From: Hyphomicrobiales bacterium
Lineage (GTDB): Bacteria; Pseudomonadota; Alphaproteobacteria; Rhizobiales; Rhizobiaceae
Assembly (NCBI GenBank): GCA_900472605.1
Contig: UCJD01000034.1
Coordinates: 1 to 54,916, forward strand
DNA: 54,916 bases
Reading direction: 5' to 3'
The position numbers were made by a program, and so were the translations under genes. The notes under the pieces were generated by a model, which saw only the letters and a program-made list of their open reading frames with translations, was not told where the DNA came from and searched no databases. Of this stretch, positions 43,114 to 51,907 are shown piece after piece (position 1 is the stretch's first letter; the number at the start of each line of letters is the position of its first letter).

Positions 43114-45141
43114 TCAATTCCGATCGATCGGTGCAAGCTTTCTGGGTGCGGACAGCTCCGCGGCACGTTCGGGGTGAAGGCGACCGCGTAAGACATCCGC
43201 GATACCCATCAGGTTTCCCCTTATCCTGCCGCGTCTGTCGATGAAGGGCTCTGGCTGTGCTGCCCGCCCGAAGTTGCTGGCCATATTGCGAAATATCTGA
43301 CCGGCGACCTGGGCCGCCGTCATGGTTCTTTTTCGAAACATATACAACGGATTGACGATCTGCGAGTAGCCCAGACGCTCACCGCTTACGCGACCGCCTT
43401 TCACTCCCATGTGCACACCATAGGCTTCCGATGACTTGACTAGCCGGCCGCCGTTGCGGGCAAGCGCGGCCCCAAAATCGCGATCCTCAAGCCATCCGTA
43501 GAGCACCAGCCGCTCGTCAAAAACAGTATTGCCGAGAGCGGCCGTGCGGAAAGCCATGTTGCAGCCGTAGGGGCTATAGTGTTCGATCCAGGAAAATGGT
43601 GGCTTTTTTGAAGATTTCACGGTCCGCAACGCTTCCGCGAAGGGTATGCCCGGCCCTTTTATGCCATCGGCGATGACCTCTCCCGTAAAGCCAACGACAT
43701 GGCTCTCATCGCTGAAAATCTTCATTGCCGCAGCCAGCCAGTCTTCGTGCGCCACAAAGTCGTCGTCAAAAAAAGCCACCACATCGACCGATGACTTCAG
43801 ATGACGCAACGCTCTGTTGCGTTGAGCTGCCAAACCTGGTGGCCCAATCAAGACCGTGACATCCGGGTGGGACGCGAGCTCACCTGCATCCGCAAGATCC
43901 GCGCAGGAAATTACAACGGCGTCCGGCTTGCGGGTCTGCGTCGCCAGCATATGCTTGATCGTCTGGTTGACGATGTCGGAGCGGCCACGCGTTGCGCAGG
44001 CTACGGCGATTTTGCGGGTCGAAAAATCGCTTGCAGCATAGGTTTTGAGAGCGCTGGAGGGCTGTTCGAGCAGTTGCATGTATCCCGTGGCAGTTTGAGA
44101 CCAAGAAAACGTCTTCACTTGCTCTCTTCCCCGCCCAACAAGCTCTGATGCCAGATCTGCGGATGTCCGCAAGGCCTTGATATGGCGCATCCAAGCGTCA
44201 CCATCGGACGGCGATGCAAGCAATGCGGCATCTCCGCAGACCTCCGGCATGCTGGCGCAGTTCGCCGAAATCACCGGACAGCCCCGTGCCATCGCTTCCA
44301 CGATTGGAAGTCCGAAACCCTCCGTCAGCGATGGAAACGCAAGGCAAAGCGCACGGTCGAGTAGGTAGGCGAGATCGTCGTCGGACACGCGGCCGATCCG
44401 GTATACGTTTCGTCTCCCGCCCAGTTCGCCGGCTGTGAAAATCTCGGCACCACCACCTGCAAACACCAGATCGATGCCCCACTCGTCGAGCTGCTCCGCT
44501 ATCGCGACAAGCAGGCCGAGGTTCTTATGTTTGGCGCGCGAGCCGATGGCCAGAACAAAGGGTCTTTCCCCATGCCCCGGGATTTCCTCCAGGAAACGCG
44601 GAGCCGACCGCGCGCAAGAAGGGTTCCAGCCCAGAGCATGTTCATGGCCATTGGGAAGGATCGCGATGTCCTGCAAGCGTATAGGAAGATGACGGGCAAT
44701 TTGACGAGCGGCTGCATGTGACACGGTCGCAATCCGTGCCGAACGTCTTGCCAATTGAGGCTGCAGCGTCTGATAAAGCATCCTAAAGAGCCGAGTATAG
44801 CTTTCTGGACTGGAGAAGATATTGGCGTCGTGAATGCATACGATCTGATCGGCTTTGCCGATTGGCGCCGTGTTGCAGAGGTTGAGCAACCGACCTTGGG
44901 AAAGGAAGGGAAGCACGGCCTGCTCCCAAGCGTGGCCCGATATTGCTCCCCGCCGGATCCAAGCCGCATGTTCCAATCGCGGGTTTGGTGCGTTCGCCGG
45001 CGTTGCAATCGAGGCCGTAGCCGCTGCCTCGCCAAGGGCGGCATCCAATGCTGTGACGACGTTGGCAGCGTAACGCTGCACGCCCGTCGTGCGTTGCGTG
45101 AGGAAACGACCGTTAATGGTGAAATGCGATGTCGTCGTCAT
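43114..45141 (-). CDS. Two-domain glycosyltransferase (GT4 fused to GT2)
   Basis: The 675-residue protein joins a GT4 domain (about 1-365: TGVQRYAANVV at the start, the donor-binding SLTEGFGLPIVEAMARGCPV) to a GT2-like domain (about 375-620: IAVACATRGRSDIVNQTIKH, the DxD-type FFDDDFV, and YGWLEDRDFGAALARNGG). Such fusions allow two successive sugar additions by one polypeptide. It lies between the PCP gene and the ExoY-like gene on the minus strand. The start codon ATG fits the GT4 beginning (INGRFLTQRTTGVQRYA). Confidence 0.88.
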   Translation of the reverse strand: MTTTSHFTINGRFLTQRTTGVQRYAANVVTALDAALGEAAATASIATPANAPNPRLEHAAWIRRGAISGHAWEQAVLPFLSQGRLLNLCNTAPIGKADQIVCIHDANIFSSPESYTRLFRMLYQTLQPQLARRSARIATVSHAAARQIARHLPIRLQDIAILPNGHEHALGWNPSCARSAPRFLEEIPGHGERPFVLAIGSRAKHKNLGLLVAIAEQLDEWGIDLVFAGGGAEIFTAGELGGRRNVYRIGRVSDDDLAYLLDRALCLAFPSLTEGFGLPIVEAMARGCPVISANCASMPEVCGDAALLASPSDGDAWMRHIKALRTSADLASELVGRGREQVKTFSWSQTATGYMQLLEQPSSALKTYAASDFSTRKIAVACATRGRSDIVNQTIKHMLATQTRKPDAVVISCADLADAGELASHPDVTVLIGPPGLAAQRNRALRHLKSSVDVVAFFDDDFVAHEDWLAAAMKIFSDESHVVGFTGEVIADGIKGPGIPFAEALRTVKSSKKPPFSWIEHYSPYGCNMAFRTAALGNTVFDERLVLYGWLEDRDFGAALARNGGRLVKSSEAYGVHMGVKGGRVSGERLGYSQIVNPLYMFRKRTMTAAQVAGQIFRNMASNFGRAAQPEPFIDRRGRIRGNLMGIADVLRGRLHPERAAELSAPRKLAPIDRN

Positions 45142-45318
45142 AACGTAAATACCTCGAGGCTAATGCCTGTACGACACCTGTTCGGCTGCTGACTTCCGAG
45201 ACTTCAGCATCCGTCTGGCCGAAGTGGGACGGTGGGATAGGCACTGACGGCCGATCTCCGTTCTTCCGACACGTTCGCGCTTTTCGATGAACACGGAATG
45301 AGATCAGCAAGGCACTGC

Positions 45319-46050
45319 TCAATAGCTCCCGCGCGTCTGAAGGACCGCTGGGATCGTCTTGAGCATAATGAGGATATCGCCCCAAATCGATCTTTCGGAA
45401 ACATATCGCACGTCCAGCTCCACACGGGCGCCGTAGCTTGTATCGCTGCGGCCGCTGACCTGCCACAAGCCCGTCATACCGGGGCGCACCATCGTGTAAT
45501 GGCCGAAATAGGGACCGTACAATTCGACTTCGCCGGCAACGATCGGCCGAGGGCCAACAAGACTCATCTGACCGCACAACACGTTCAGAAGCTGTGGAAT
45601 TTCATCAATGCTGCTCTTGCGCAGAAAGCGCCCGAGCGGCGTCACGCGAGGGTCGTCATGAAGCTTTCTGTTGGCATTCCATTCCGCCCGCAGATGTGGG
45701 TTCGACGCCAAGTGCTGAGAAAGGGCTTCCGAGGCATTATTGACCATCGACCTGAATTTCAGGCAGGGAAACAGTACCCCATCCTTTCCAATACGCTTCT
45801 GCGTGATGAAGATAGGACGGCCTTGCGCCACGAGCAGAATGATAACAACCATAGCGATCATTGGGCTGAGCAAGATCAGTCCCAGGCAAGCCAACGTGAA
45901 ATCCAACCCGAGCTTCATCCAATCGGATAGAACGCGCCCCGCACTCCTTGGGAGCTTATTGCTACGGGTGGGGCTCTCCGAGCTTCTGCTTGCCCCATTT
46001 AGTCTTTCAAAACTACGATTAAGCTCGATTTTGAGGTCGACTTCTCGCAT
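45319..46050 (-). CDS. Undecaprenyl-phosphate sugar phosphotransferase, ExoY-like
   Basis: The 243-residue protein has one N-terminal membrane helix (FTLACLGLILLSPMIAMVVI) and the conserved initiating transferase core: KRIGKDGVLFPCLKFRSM, RKSSIDEIPQLLNVLCG, MSLVGPRPIV and RPGMTGLWQVSGRS. It attaches the first sugar-1-phosphate (galactose or glucose) to undecaprenyl phosphate and so starts repeat-unit assembly. It is divergent from the GT4 gene at 46.3 kb, with a promoter and dyad in the gap. Confidence 0.93.
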   Translation of the reverse strand: MREVDLKIELNRSFERLNGASRSSESPTRSNKLPRSAGRVLSDWMKLGLDFTLACLGLILLSPMIAMVVIILLVAQGRPIFITQKRIGKDGVLFPCLKFRSMVNNASEALSQHLASNPHLRAEWNANRKLHDDPRVTPLGRFLRKSSIDEIPQLLNVLCGQMSLVGPRPIVAGEVELYGPYFGHYTMVRPGMTGLWQVSGRSDTSYGARVELDVRYVSERSIWGDILIMLKTIPAVLQTRGSY

Positions 46051-46139
46051 CGGATAACTCCCGTAAGAATAGTAACTTCAGACGAATAGGCAGAAATTCC
46101 GAATGTCAGGCTAATTTAAGTTAACAACTAGTAAACGAT

Positions 46140-46171
46140 TTGACAATGCTTTTATTGCATCGCACTATATG
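46140..46171 (+). promoter_or_regulatory. Promoter with embedded dyad upstream of the GT4/ExoF operon
   Basis: TTGACA (46140-46145) is followed by a TATATG (46166-46171) or nearby -10-like element. ATTGC-ATC-GCAC (46154-46164) lies in the spacer. The dyad shares the TTGC-3-GCA(A/C) form with other sites in the cluster. Its position within the promoter suggests regulation by occlusion, but an activator is possible. Confidence 0.5.
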
Positions 46172-46339
46172 ACGGTGCAGCGCGGGATATGCAGTATATG
46201 AAGGATGTATATCTCGAACTGGAATATATCAGAAATGTGTAATTCAAGATGGTTTCTTGATCTTGGATTCTGGATACGCATTGAAAGCCCGAAAAAGGGC
46301 GAGGCGTCATGCCCTGTTATTTCGTACGTGGAGCATCTT

Positions 46340-47452
46340 ATGCGTGTGGCGATCGTTCATTATTGGTTGGTTGGAATGCGTGGGGGCGAGAAGGTTCTGG
46401 AGTCTCTGTGCCGCATGTTTCCGCAGGCTGACATCTACACGCATGTCTATGATCCGGCTGCGATTTCGAACACGATAAAGAAGCACAAGATCCAAACGAC
46501 ATTTATCGGTCGCTTGCCGTTGGCGAAGACGATGTACAAGCGCTACTTGCCGTTGATGCCGATCGCTTTGGAGCAACTCGATCTGAGCGGCTACGACCTC
46601 GTCATCAGTAGCGAATCGGGGCCCGCGAAAGGGATCATCCCGACCTCACCGGCGGTGCATATTTGCTATTGCCATTCGCCCATGCGTTACATTTGGAACA
46701 TGTACAACAAGTATTATGAGAGCTCCGGTCTGGTGACTCGAATGATGATGCCGCCAATGGCGCATTACTTGCGAACTTGGGATGTTGCGACTTCCAACCG
46801 CGTGGACGGCTTCATCGCCAATTCGTCGACGGTCGCCCACAGGATCAAAAGCTACTACCGCCGGGACTCCGAGGTTATTCATCCCCCGGTTGACACTCAG
46901 GCATTCAGCCCCGTCCCCCGCCGGGAGCTTGAGGATTATTATCTGATGGTTGGCGAACTGGTTGGCTACAAGCGACCGGACCTTGCCGTGGAAGCGTTCA
47001 ATCGGTTGGGTGCGAAGCTCGTGGTAATTGGTGGAGGCGAGATGCTCAACCACCTCCGGAAGATAGCAGGTCCGAACGTAACGATCCTTGGTGCGCAGCC
47101 ATTTGACGTGCTCAAGCATCACTATGCGCGCTGCAAAGCGTTGATCTTCCCCGGTGAAGAAGATTTCGGAATTGTGCCGCTCGAGGCAATGGCCAGTGGC
47201 CGCCCGGTTATCGCCTATGGCCGCGGGGGCGCCACGGAGACGGTCGTTCCTCATAAGACGGGGATGTTTTTCGAAGAGCAAACCGTCGAGGCCATTATTG
47301 GTGCGGTCGAGCGTTGGCAGAAAGTCGATTTCGATCCCGATGACGCTGTTTTCAGAGCCGCACAATTTAGGACCGATGTGTTCGTTGATAGGTTCAGCGC
47401 CTACGTCAGCAAGGCTATCGGCGGCAGTTTATTTTTGGCGCAGGCAAGCTGA
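46340..47452 (+). CDS. Family 4 glycosyltransferase
   Basis: The 370-residue GT-B enzyme begins MRVAIVHYWLVGMRGGEKVL. The C-terminal donor-binding domain has VGELVGYKRPDLAVEAFNRL and FPGEEDFGIVPLEAMASGRP. The ATG follows GTGGAGC; a 45-codon upstream extension has no such site and reads unlike the family. It is the first gene of a plus-strand run leading to the ExoF-like gene 17 bp downstream and probably builds the polymer repeat unit. Confidence 0.9.
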   Translation: MRVAIVHYWLVGMRGGEKVLESLCRMFPQADIYTHVYDPAAISNTIKKHKIQTTFIGRLPLAKTMYKRYLPLMPIALEQLDLSGYDLVISSESGPAKGIIPTSPAVHICYCHSPMRYIWNMYNKYYESSGLVTRMMMPPMAHYLRTWDVATSNRVDGFIANSSTVAHRIKSYYRRDSEVIHPPVDTQAFSPVPRRELEDYYLMVGELVGYKRPDLAVEAFNRLGAKLVVIGGGEMLNHLRKIAGPNVTILGAQPFDVLKHHYARCKALIFPGEEDFGIVPLEAMASGRPVIAYGRGGATETVVPHKTGMFFEEQTVEAIIGAVERWQKVDFDPDDAVFRAAQFRTDVFVDRFSAYVSKAIGGSLFLAQAS

Positions 47453-47469
47453 GCATCCGTCGCCAGCTA

Positions 47470-48822
47470 ATGAACAATGGTTCGGAGTATGAAATGCCTC
47501 TAGGTCCGATGGCGTCTTCAAACGAAGGGTATCCGCCTCAGCTGCGTCTTTCTCAGCGTTTTCGCAACGTCGTTGCGGTGGTGTTCGCCTTGATGATGGG
47601 TGCTACCGTGGCCTTTCCAGAGCCTGCCCGTTCAGAGGATTATGTGCTCGGTGTGCAGGATACTTTGAAGATCCGTGTATTCGAATGGCGACCGACGACC
47701 GGTACCGCCTTCGAATGGGTGCCACTAACAGGCGAGTTCGTTATCTCGCCTGGGGGAAATCTTTCACTGCCCATTATTGGTGCGGTGCCTGCGGCGGGCA
47801 AGACGCTCGAGCAGGTTGCCGACGCGATCGGGGAAAAGCTTCAATCGCAGGTCGGTCTTCAGAAGCGGCCGAACGCCTCCGTGGAAGTGGTTGCGTACCG
47901 GCCGTTCTTTGTAAACGGATTGGTCGCCCAGCCAGGAAAATACAATTACATTCCGGGGCTTACTGTCGTCCAAGCCTTGAGTATGGCCGGCGGGGTCGGC
48001 CCGATGGACTCAAATGTGATCAGTATTCAGCGCGATGCGCTTGTCAGCCGGGGAGAAATCCGAGCGCTTGGGGAAGAACGACTGGGTCTGCTTGCCAGAC
48101 AAGCAAGGGTAGAAGCCGCGCTTGCAAATTCCGAATCGGTGAGCTTTCCACCAGAGTTGACAAAGCTCGCTACCGATCCAGTGGTTGCGCGCATGATGAC
48201 AGACCAGCAAGCGCTCCTGGACATCCAGCTGAGCTCGATGCAAGCAGAGCTAGATGCGCTGAACCAGGCAAGGGTGCTCGCTCTCAATCAGGTCGAATCG
48301 CTTAAGTCAAAGGCGGATTCGCTGTCCAAACAAGTGGAGCTCGCAAACAAGGATGTTGCCTCCGTCAACAAGCTCATCGCTCAAGGGCTTACCGTTTCCT
48401 CGCGGGAGCTGGCCGCCAACCAGAATCTGGCGGAGCTCGAGGGGCGCAATCTTGATGTTGCGCTCGCGACGTTGAAGACGCAGCAGGACATCACGAAGTT
48501 CGATCAAGACATCAAGGAAGTGCACAACCGCTACCGCGTTGCTTCTTTGACGGAAGCGACGAATTTGCGTGACCAGCTGATCTCGAACGCACAGAAGACC
48601 AAAACTGCGCAATCCCTGATAGGCAATCTGGAGGCACGCGCGCCCGCCGCTATCGCCGCTGTGGACGGCGAAGACCCTTCTGATTTTGTCATGACCGTCA
48701 ATCGCAACGAGAATGGCGTTGTCCACAATCTGAAAGTCGATGCGGACGATCTGGTCGCTCCCGGCGACGTCCTAACAGTCGAGCGTCCACGAAAGGAAAC
48801 TTCGGCGGGTGGAAACGGCTAA
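47470..48822 (+). CDS. Polysaccharide export protein, ExoF-like
   Basis: The 450-residue periplasmic/outer-membrane protein has a long N-terminus with a signal segment (VVAVVFALMMGATVAFPEPA), a polysaccharide-export (PES) domain (DYVLGVQDTLKIRVFEWRPT; GEFVISPGGNLSLPIIGAVP) and a SLBB-like domain (YRPFFVNGLVAQPGKYNYIP). An extended coiled-coil region spans about 195-375. That order fits rhizobial ExoF-type export proteins rather than Wza lipoproteins: no lipobox Cys is visible. It would move polymer across the periplasm with the PCP. It is coupled with the GT4 gene upstream. Confidence 0.88.
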   Translation: MNNGSEYEMPLGPMASSNEGYPPQLRLSQRFRNVVAVVFALMMGATVAFPEPARSEDYVLGVQDTLKIRVFEWRPTTGTAFEWVPLTGEFVISPGGNLSLPIIGAVPAAGKTLEQVADAIGEKLQSQVGLQKRPNASVEVVAYRPFFVNGLVAQPGKYNYIPGLTVVQALSMAGGVGPMDSNVISIQRDALVSRGEIRALGEERLGLLARQARVEAALANSESVSFPPELTKLATDPVVARMMTDQQALLDIQLSSMQAELDALNQARVLALNQVESLKSKADSLSKQVELANKDVASVNKLIAQGLTVSSRELAANQNLAELEGRNLDVALATLKTQQDITKFDQDIKEVHNRYRVASLTEATNLRDQLISNAQKTKTAQSLIGNLEARAPAAIAAVDGEDPSDFVMTVNRNENGVVHNLKVDADDLVAPGDVLTVERPRKETSAGGNG

Positions 48823-48983
48823 CAAACGCGTGGCTCCCGGTCGGCGCGCAACCTCATTCTGTTGCACACTCGAATGGCAATTGCTGAAAGATTTGCAAAG
48901 CAGGCTACTTGCGACGAGCCGATGGATGGTCGATAACGATATGCGTAGTTGGTTATCGAAGATGCTATCGGAGGCAACATCGG

Positions 48984-49277
48984 ATGCCGTGGGCGATCGC
49001 AGTCGCATTTTTGGTTGGCGCGGTGTCCGCCGTGCGGCTGCCTGTGCTGATTTTCACACTTATCGTTGCCTTGGTGGTCGCCGTCTTCGCCGTTACCAGC
49101 TACGGTCTCGGGGCTTCCATCGTTTCTTCGGCGCTATGGGGACTGGCCTATGCCGCTGCGCTGGAGGCGGGTTACGTTTTCGCCCATTGCTTGTTTTACA
49201 TGGTCTATGTGCGGCGTTCTTCTCGCGAAGACAAGCAGACGCCCGCCAAAATGACCTCAAGGTATCCGTTCGAATAA
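48984..49277 (+). CDS. Small membrane protein, SyrA/ExoX-like candidate
   Basis: The 97-residue protein has two to three hydrophobic helices (AIAVAFLVGAVSAVRLPVLI; IVSSALWGLAYAAALEAGYV) and a basic C-terminus (VRRSSREDKQTPAK). Size and plan resemble the rhizobial small exopolysaccharide modulators ExoX, PsiA and SyrA, but similarity is weak. The ATG follows GGAGG, 8 nt upstream. It lies between the ExoF-like gene and a GT4 gene on the same strand. It could adjust activity of the ExoY-like transferase. Confidence 0.6.
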   Translation: MPWAIAVAFLVGAVSAVRLPVLIFTLIVALVVAVFAVTSYGLGASIVSSALWGLAYAAALEAGYVFAHCLFYMVYVRRSSREDKQTPAKMTSRYPFE

Positions 49278-49458
49278 CTCGTCGGCGACCTGTACGCGCA
49301 GGTCGGTATCGCGTGTTCCCCTATCATGTAAATCGTAACCACGATCGCTTGTTGACCTTGTCAACTGACGGAGCGGTTTCACGCGGAGACAAAGGAGCGG
49401 TCGCAAAGCTGCAACTTTGTCAGCCGCATTTTTCTCGCGCGCCAAACAGGAGAGCGAA

Positions 49459-50616
49459 GTGATTCAAGCAAATGCCTTGGCGCCATCAGATGTTGCCGCA
49501 GCCCCGCTAGGTCGTCGCTATAAGATTCTCTACGTCCAGGTGAATACTACGACCTTTGCAGGAATTGAGCGCGTCCTCGATACGATGTGCGAATTGCTTG
49601 CGGAGAAATATGGGAACGACTTCGACATCGACCTTCTTTACACGTCCATTCACAAGGGGAGGCCGACGGCACCGCGCAAATTCACAACTCTCGTCAAAGT
49701 GGCTCGGAGCAAATTCGGCCTCATGCGGGCTTACCGAAGCGCAATCAAAGGGAAGGAATACGATCTCATTGTCGTACCTCAGATCGAGCCTACCGTCATA
49801 TGCATGGCCTCGTGCTTCGGCCTTAAGAGGAAATTCGCGGTTTATCTTCATGGCAATCCGCGGGTGGAAGACAGTCATATCAAGGCGAAGATCCTTTTCT
49901 TTTTGATGAAGCGGTTTTTCCTAGCGCGGGTCACGTCGGTCTTTGGAATCTCCGCGCGTCAGCTCGAGGCATTCCAAGCAATGTTCAATAATACGCGCCC
50001 GCAATATCAATTGCCAAATCCCGTGCGACGTCTGGATGGATCAGCCAGGGCCCGTCAACACGGTGACAGGGTCGTTACGTTCGTCAATGTCGGCCGCTTC
50101 GATACACAAAAAGGGCAGGATATCCTTCTGCAAGCCTTTGCGGAACTCCTGAAGCATCGTCGCAATGTGAAGCTTAAGCTTGTTGGGCATGGCGCAATGG
50201 AGCCACAGCTTCGGGATATGATCAAGACGCTTGAACTCGAGGAGCATGTCGCCATCGAACACCATCCGATCGATCCTCAGCCCGCATTGGCGGCCAGCGA
50301 TGTCTTTGTCGCAACATCCAGGTGGGAGGGGTGGTCGCTGTCGATATGCGAAGCGCTCAGATTTGGTCTGCCTGTCATCTCCACGGACTGTGAGTTTGGT
50401 CCGAACGAAATTCTCATAGATCAGCGTCTTGGCAGGCTGGTGCCCCTGGGTCTGAGCAAGCAGCTTGTCGATGCAATGATCCACTACTGCGACAATCTGC
50501 AACATGAGCAGGCGCATGTCGGTTTCCGCAAGGACTATATGGAAAAATATAGTCCGGAGTCGGTAGTAGATGTACATGCGAGAGCCCTTCACAGCGCGAT
50601 CCAGCAAACGCGCTGA
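49459..50616 (+). CDS. Family 4 glycosyltransferase
   Basis: The 385-residue protein begins with ILYVQVNTTTFAGIERVLDT. Its C-terminal domain has the GT4 nucleotide-sugar signature (FVNVGRFDTQKGQDILLQAF; TSRWEGWSLSICEALRFGLP). The GTG start follows AGGAGAGCGAA, and earlier in-frame codons lack a site. It ends a plus-strand run and is convergent with a GT2 gene across a hairpin terminator. The linkage made is unknown. Confidence 0.9.
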   Translation: MIQANALAPSDVAAAPLGRRYKILYVQVNTTTFAGIERVLDTMCELLAEKYGNDFDIDLLYTSIHKGRPTAPRKFTTLVKVARSKFGLMRAYRSAIKGKEYDLIVVPQIEPTVICMASCFGLKRKFAVYLHGNPRVEDSHIKAKILFFLMKRFFLARVTSVFGISARQLEAFQAMFNNTRPQYQLPNPVRRLDGSARARQHGDRVVTFVNVGRFDTQKGQDILLQAFAELLKHRRNVKLKLVGHGAMEPQLRDMIKTLELEEHVAIEHHPIDPQPALAASDVFVATSRWEGWSLSICEALRFGLPVISTDCEFGPNEILIDQRLGRLVPLGLSKQLVDAMIHYCDNLQHEQAHVGFRKDYMEKYSPESVVDVHARALHSAIQQTR

Positions 50617-50672
50617 TCCAAATCGGATCGTCTGGTGCGCTGGTTCTGCCCCACAAAGAAGTTTGACGGCCA

Positions 50673-50693
50673 CTACCCGCTTTCAGCGGGTAG
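50673..50693. terminator. Hairpin between convergent glycosyltransferase genes
   Basis: A perfect 9-bp stem (CTACCCGCT / AGCGGGTAG) with a 3-nt loop is followed by CCTCTCGTTCCTTTAT on the plus strand. It lies in the 117-bp gap between convergent genes and could stop transcripts from both sides. Confidence 0.55.
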
Positions 50694-50733
50694 CCTCTCG
50701 TTCCTTTATACCACGGCTTTCAGGCGAGCAGTG

Positions 50734-51762
50734 TCACTTGAGAGCCGGAAGCGCGTTCTTCAATCGAGATCTTACACGCCACAAGCGTGAAGGATTAAGC
50801 CGAATTTGCGCCAGTTGCCGCCGACCCCAGTCAGGGAATGAATAGAGGCCAAGGGCGAAACTCATGAACGCCAACTGTCGCGTGAGGCTGGGTTGCTCGC
50901 GTCTGACCGCTTGAAGATAACGATAGACCAGGCTCCAGCTCGGCCTTTGCCCCAGCGCCACCGCGCTTAGCATTCGCATCTCCAACACGTAGGCGTAATC
51001 TTCCCGAACCTGCAATTCTGCGTCCAATCCGCGGGCTTCAATCAACTGAGAGAGATGCCTCAGCCGGCCGACGAAACGATCCGCATAGCCTCGCATGCGA
51101 TCGCTTGTAAGCGCCGAGAACGATGAAAGATTGGAGTTGTGAATTCGGTATTTTCCGAGCGGTTCATCGATAGATATGACATTCCCAACAAATGGAGCGA
51201 GTAAGTAGGGGACCCCATCAATCGCGCGTTCGTAACTTAAATCTCCAAGATCGTCATAAACGTCGCGACGGTAGATGTTTCCTGACGTTGGAGGCGTATT
51301 ATAGTATCCGCGTTTTCGGATGGAACGTATCAGGGATCCCGACTCGTCCATTGCGTTTAGCTTGGGAAACGGCTCGCCGATCTGTAGCCCGTCCTGATTG
51401 ATGGGCACGAGCATGAATTGTATCTTCGATACGTCCGGACGCAGATGAGGAATGATGGTCTTGAGGGCGTCAGGCTGGAGTAGGTCATCTGCGTCAAGGA
51501 AATAAACAAACTTCCCCGTCGCGCGAGAAAGACCAAATAGCGAGCTTCCGAGGGCGCCTCTGTTTTCGGTTCGGAAGGCGGTTACTCTGTCTTTAAACTC
51601 GCCAATAAGTTGCGAAGATTGGTCAGTCGACCCATCGTCAACAACGATTATCTCAATGTTTATTAATTTCTGCTCAAGTACACTTTCAATGCATTGCTTT
51701 ATATAAAGCTCATAATTAAAGCAAGTTATTACGACACTCAAGAATGGTTGTTTTTCCTTCAT
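50734..51762 (-). CDS. Family 2 glycosyltransferase, paralogue of the 40.4-kb gene
   Basis: The 342-residue protein opens with FLSVVITCFNYELYIKQCIE and VVDDGSTDQSSQL and has YFLDADDLLQPDAL as DxD-type segment. PPTSGNIYRRDVY and GKYRIHNSNLSSF match the GT2 gene at 40.4 kb, which suggests duplication within this cluster. The ATG at 51760-51762 was chosen since the family starts immediately before FLSVVI; a longer frame extends 11 codons into the dyad. It follows the Wzy-like gene after a 145-bp gap. Confidence 0.88.
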   Translation of the reverse strand: MKEKQPFLSVVITCFNYELYIKQCIESVLEQKLINIEIIVVDDGSTDQSSQLIGEFKDRVTAFRTENRGALGSSLFGLSRATGKFVYFLDADDLLQPDALKTIIPHLRPDVSKIQFMLVPINQDGLQIGEPFPKLNAMDESGSLIRSIRKRGYYNTPPTSGNIYRRDVYDDLGDLSYERAIDGVPYLLAPFVGNVISIDEPLGKYRIHNSNLSSFSALTSDRMRGYADRFVGRLRHLSQLIEARGLDAELQVREDYAYVLEMRMLSAVALGQRPSWSLVYRYLQAVRREQPSLTRQLAFMSFALGLYSFPDWGRRQLAQIRLNPSRLWRVRSRLKNALPALK

Positions 51763-51786
51763 GGTCGCCCCGGTGTTCCAGGTTAT

Positions 51787-51803
51787 ATATTGCATCGCAA
51801 TAT
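51787..51803. promoter_or_regulatory. Perfect dyad ATATTGC-ATC-GCAATAT
   Basis: Seven-base arms pair perfectly around ATC, 25-41 bp before the GT2 ATG on the minus strand. It is the cleanest example of the motif family in this cluster. Confidence 0.55.
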
Positions 51804-51907
51804 GCCAACTGATAATCGTTTCGTCTACTATTTTGGGTCGAGATATACTATATTTTTACAGCCGATTTGCCACTAAATGCCATCGCGTCTGCGATGCGTT
51901 TCGGTTG

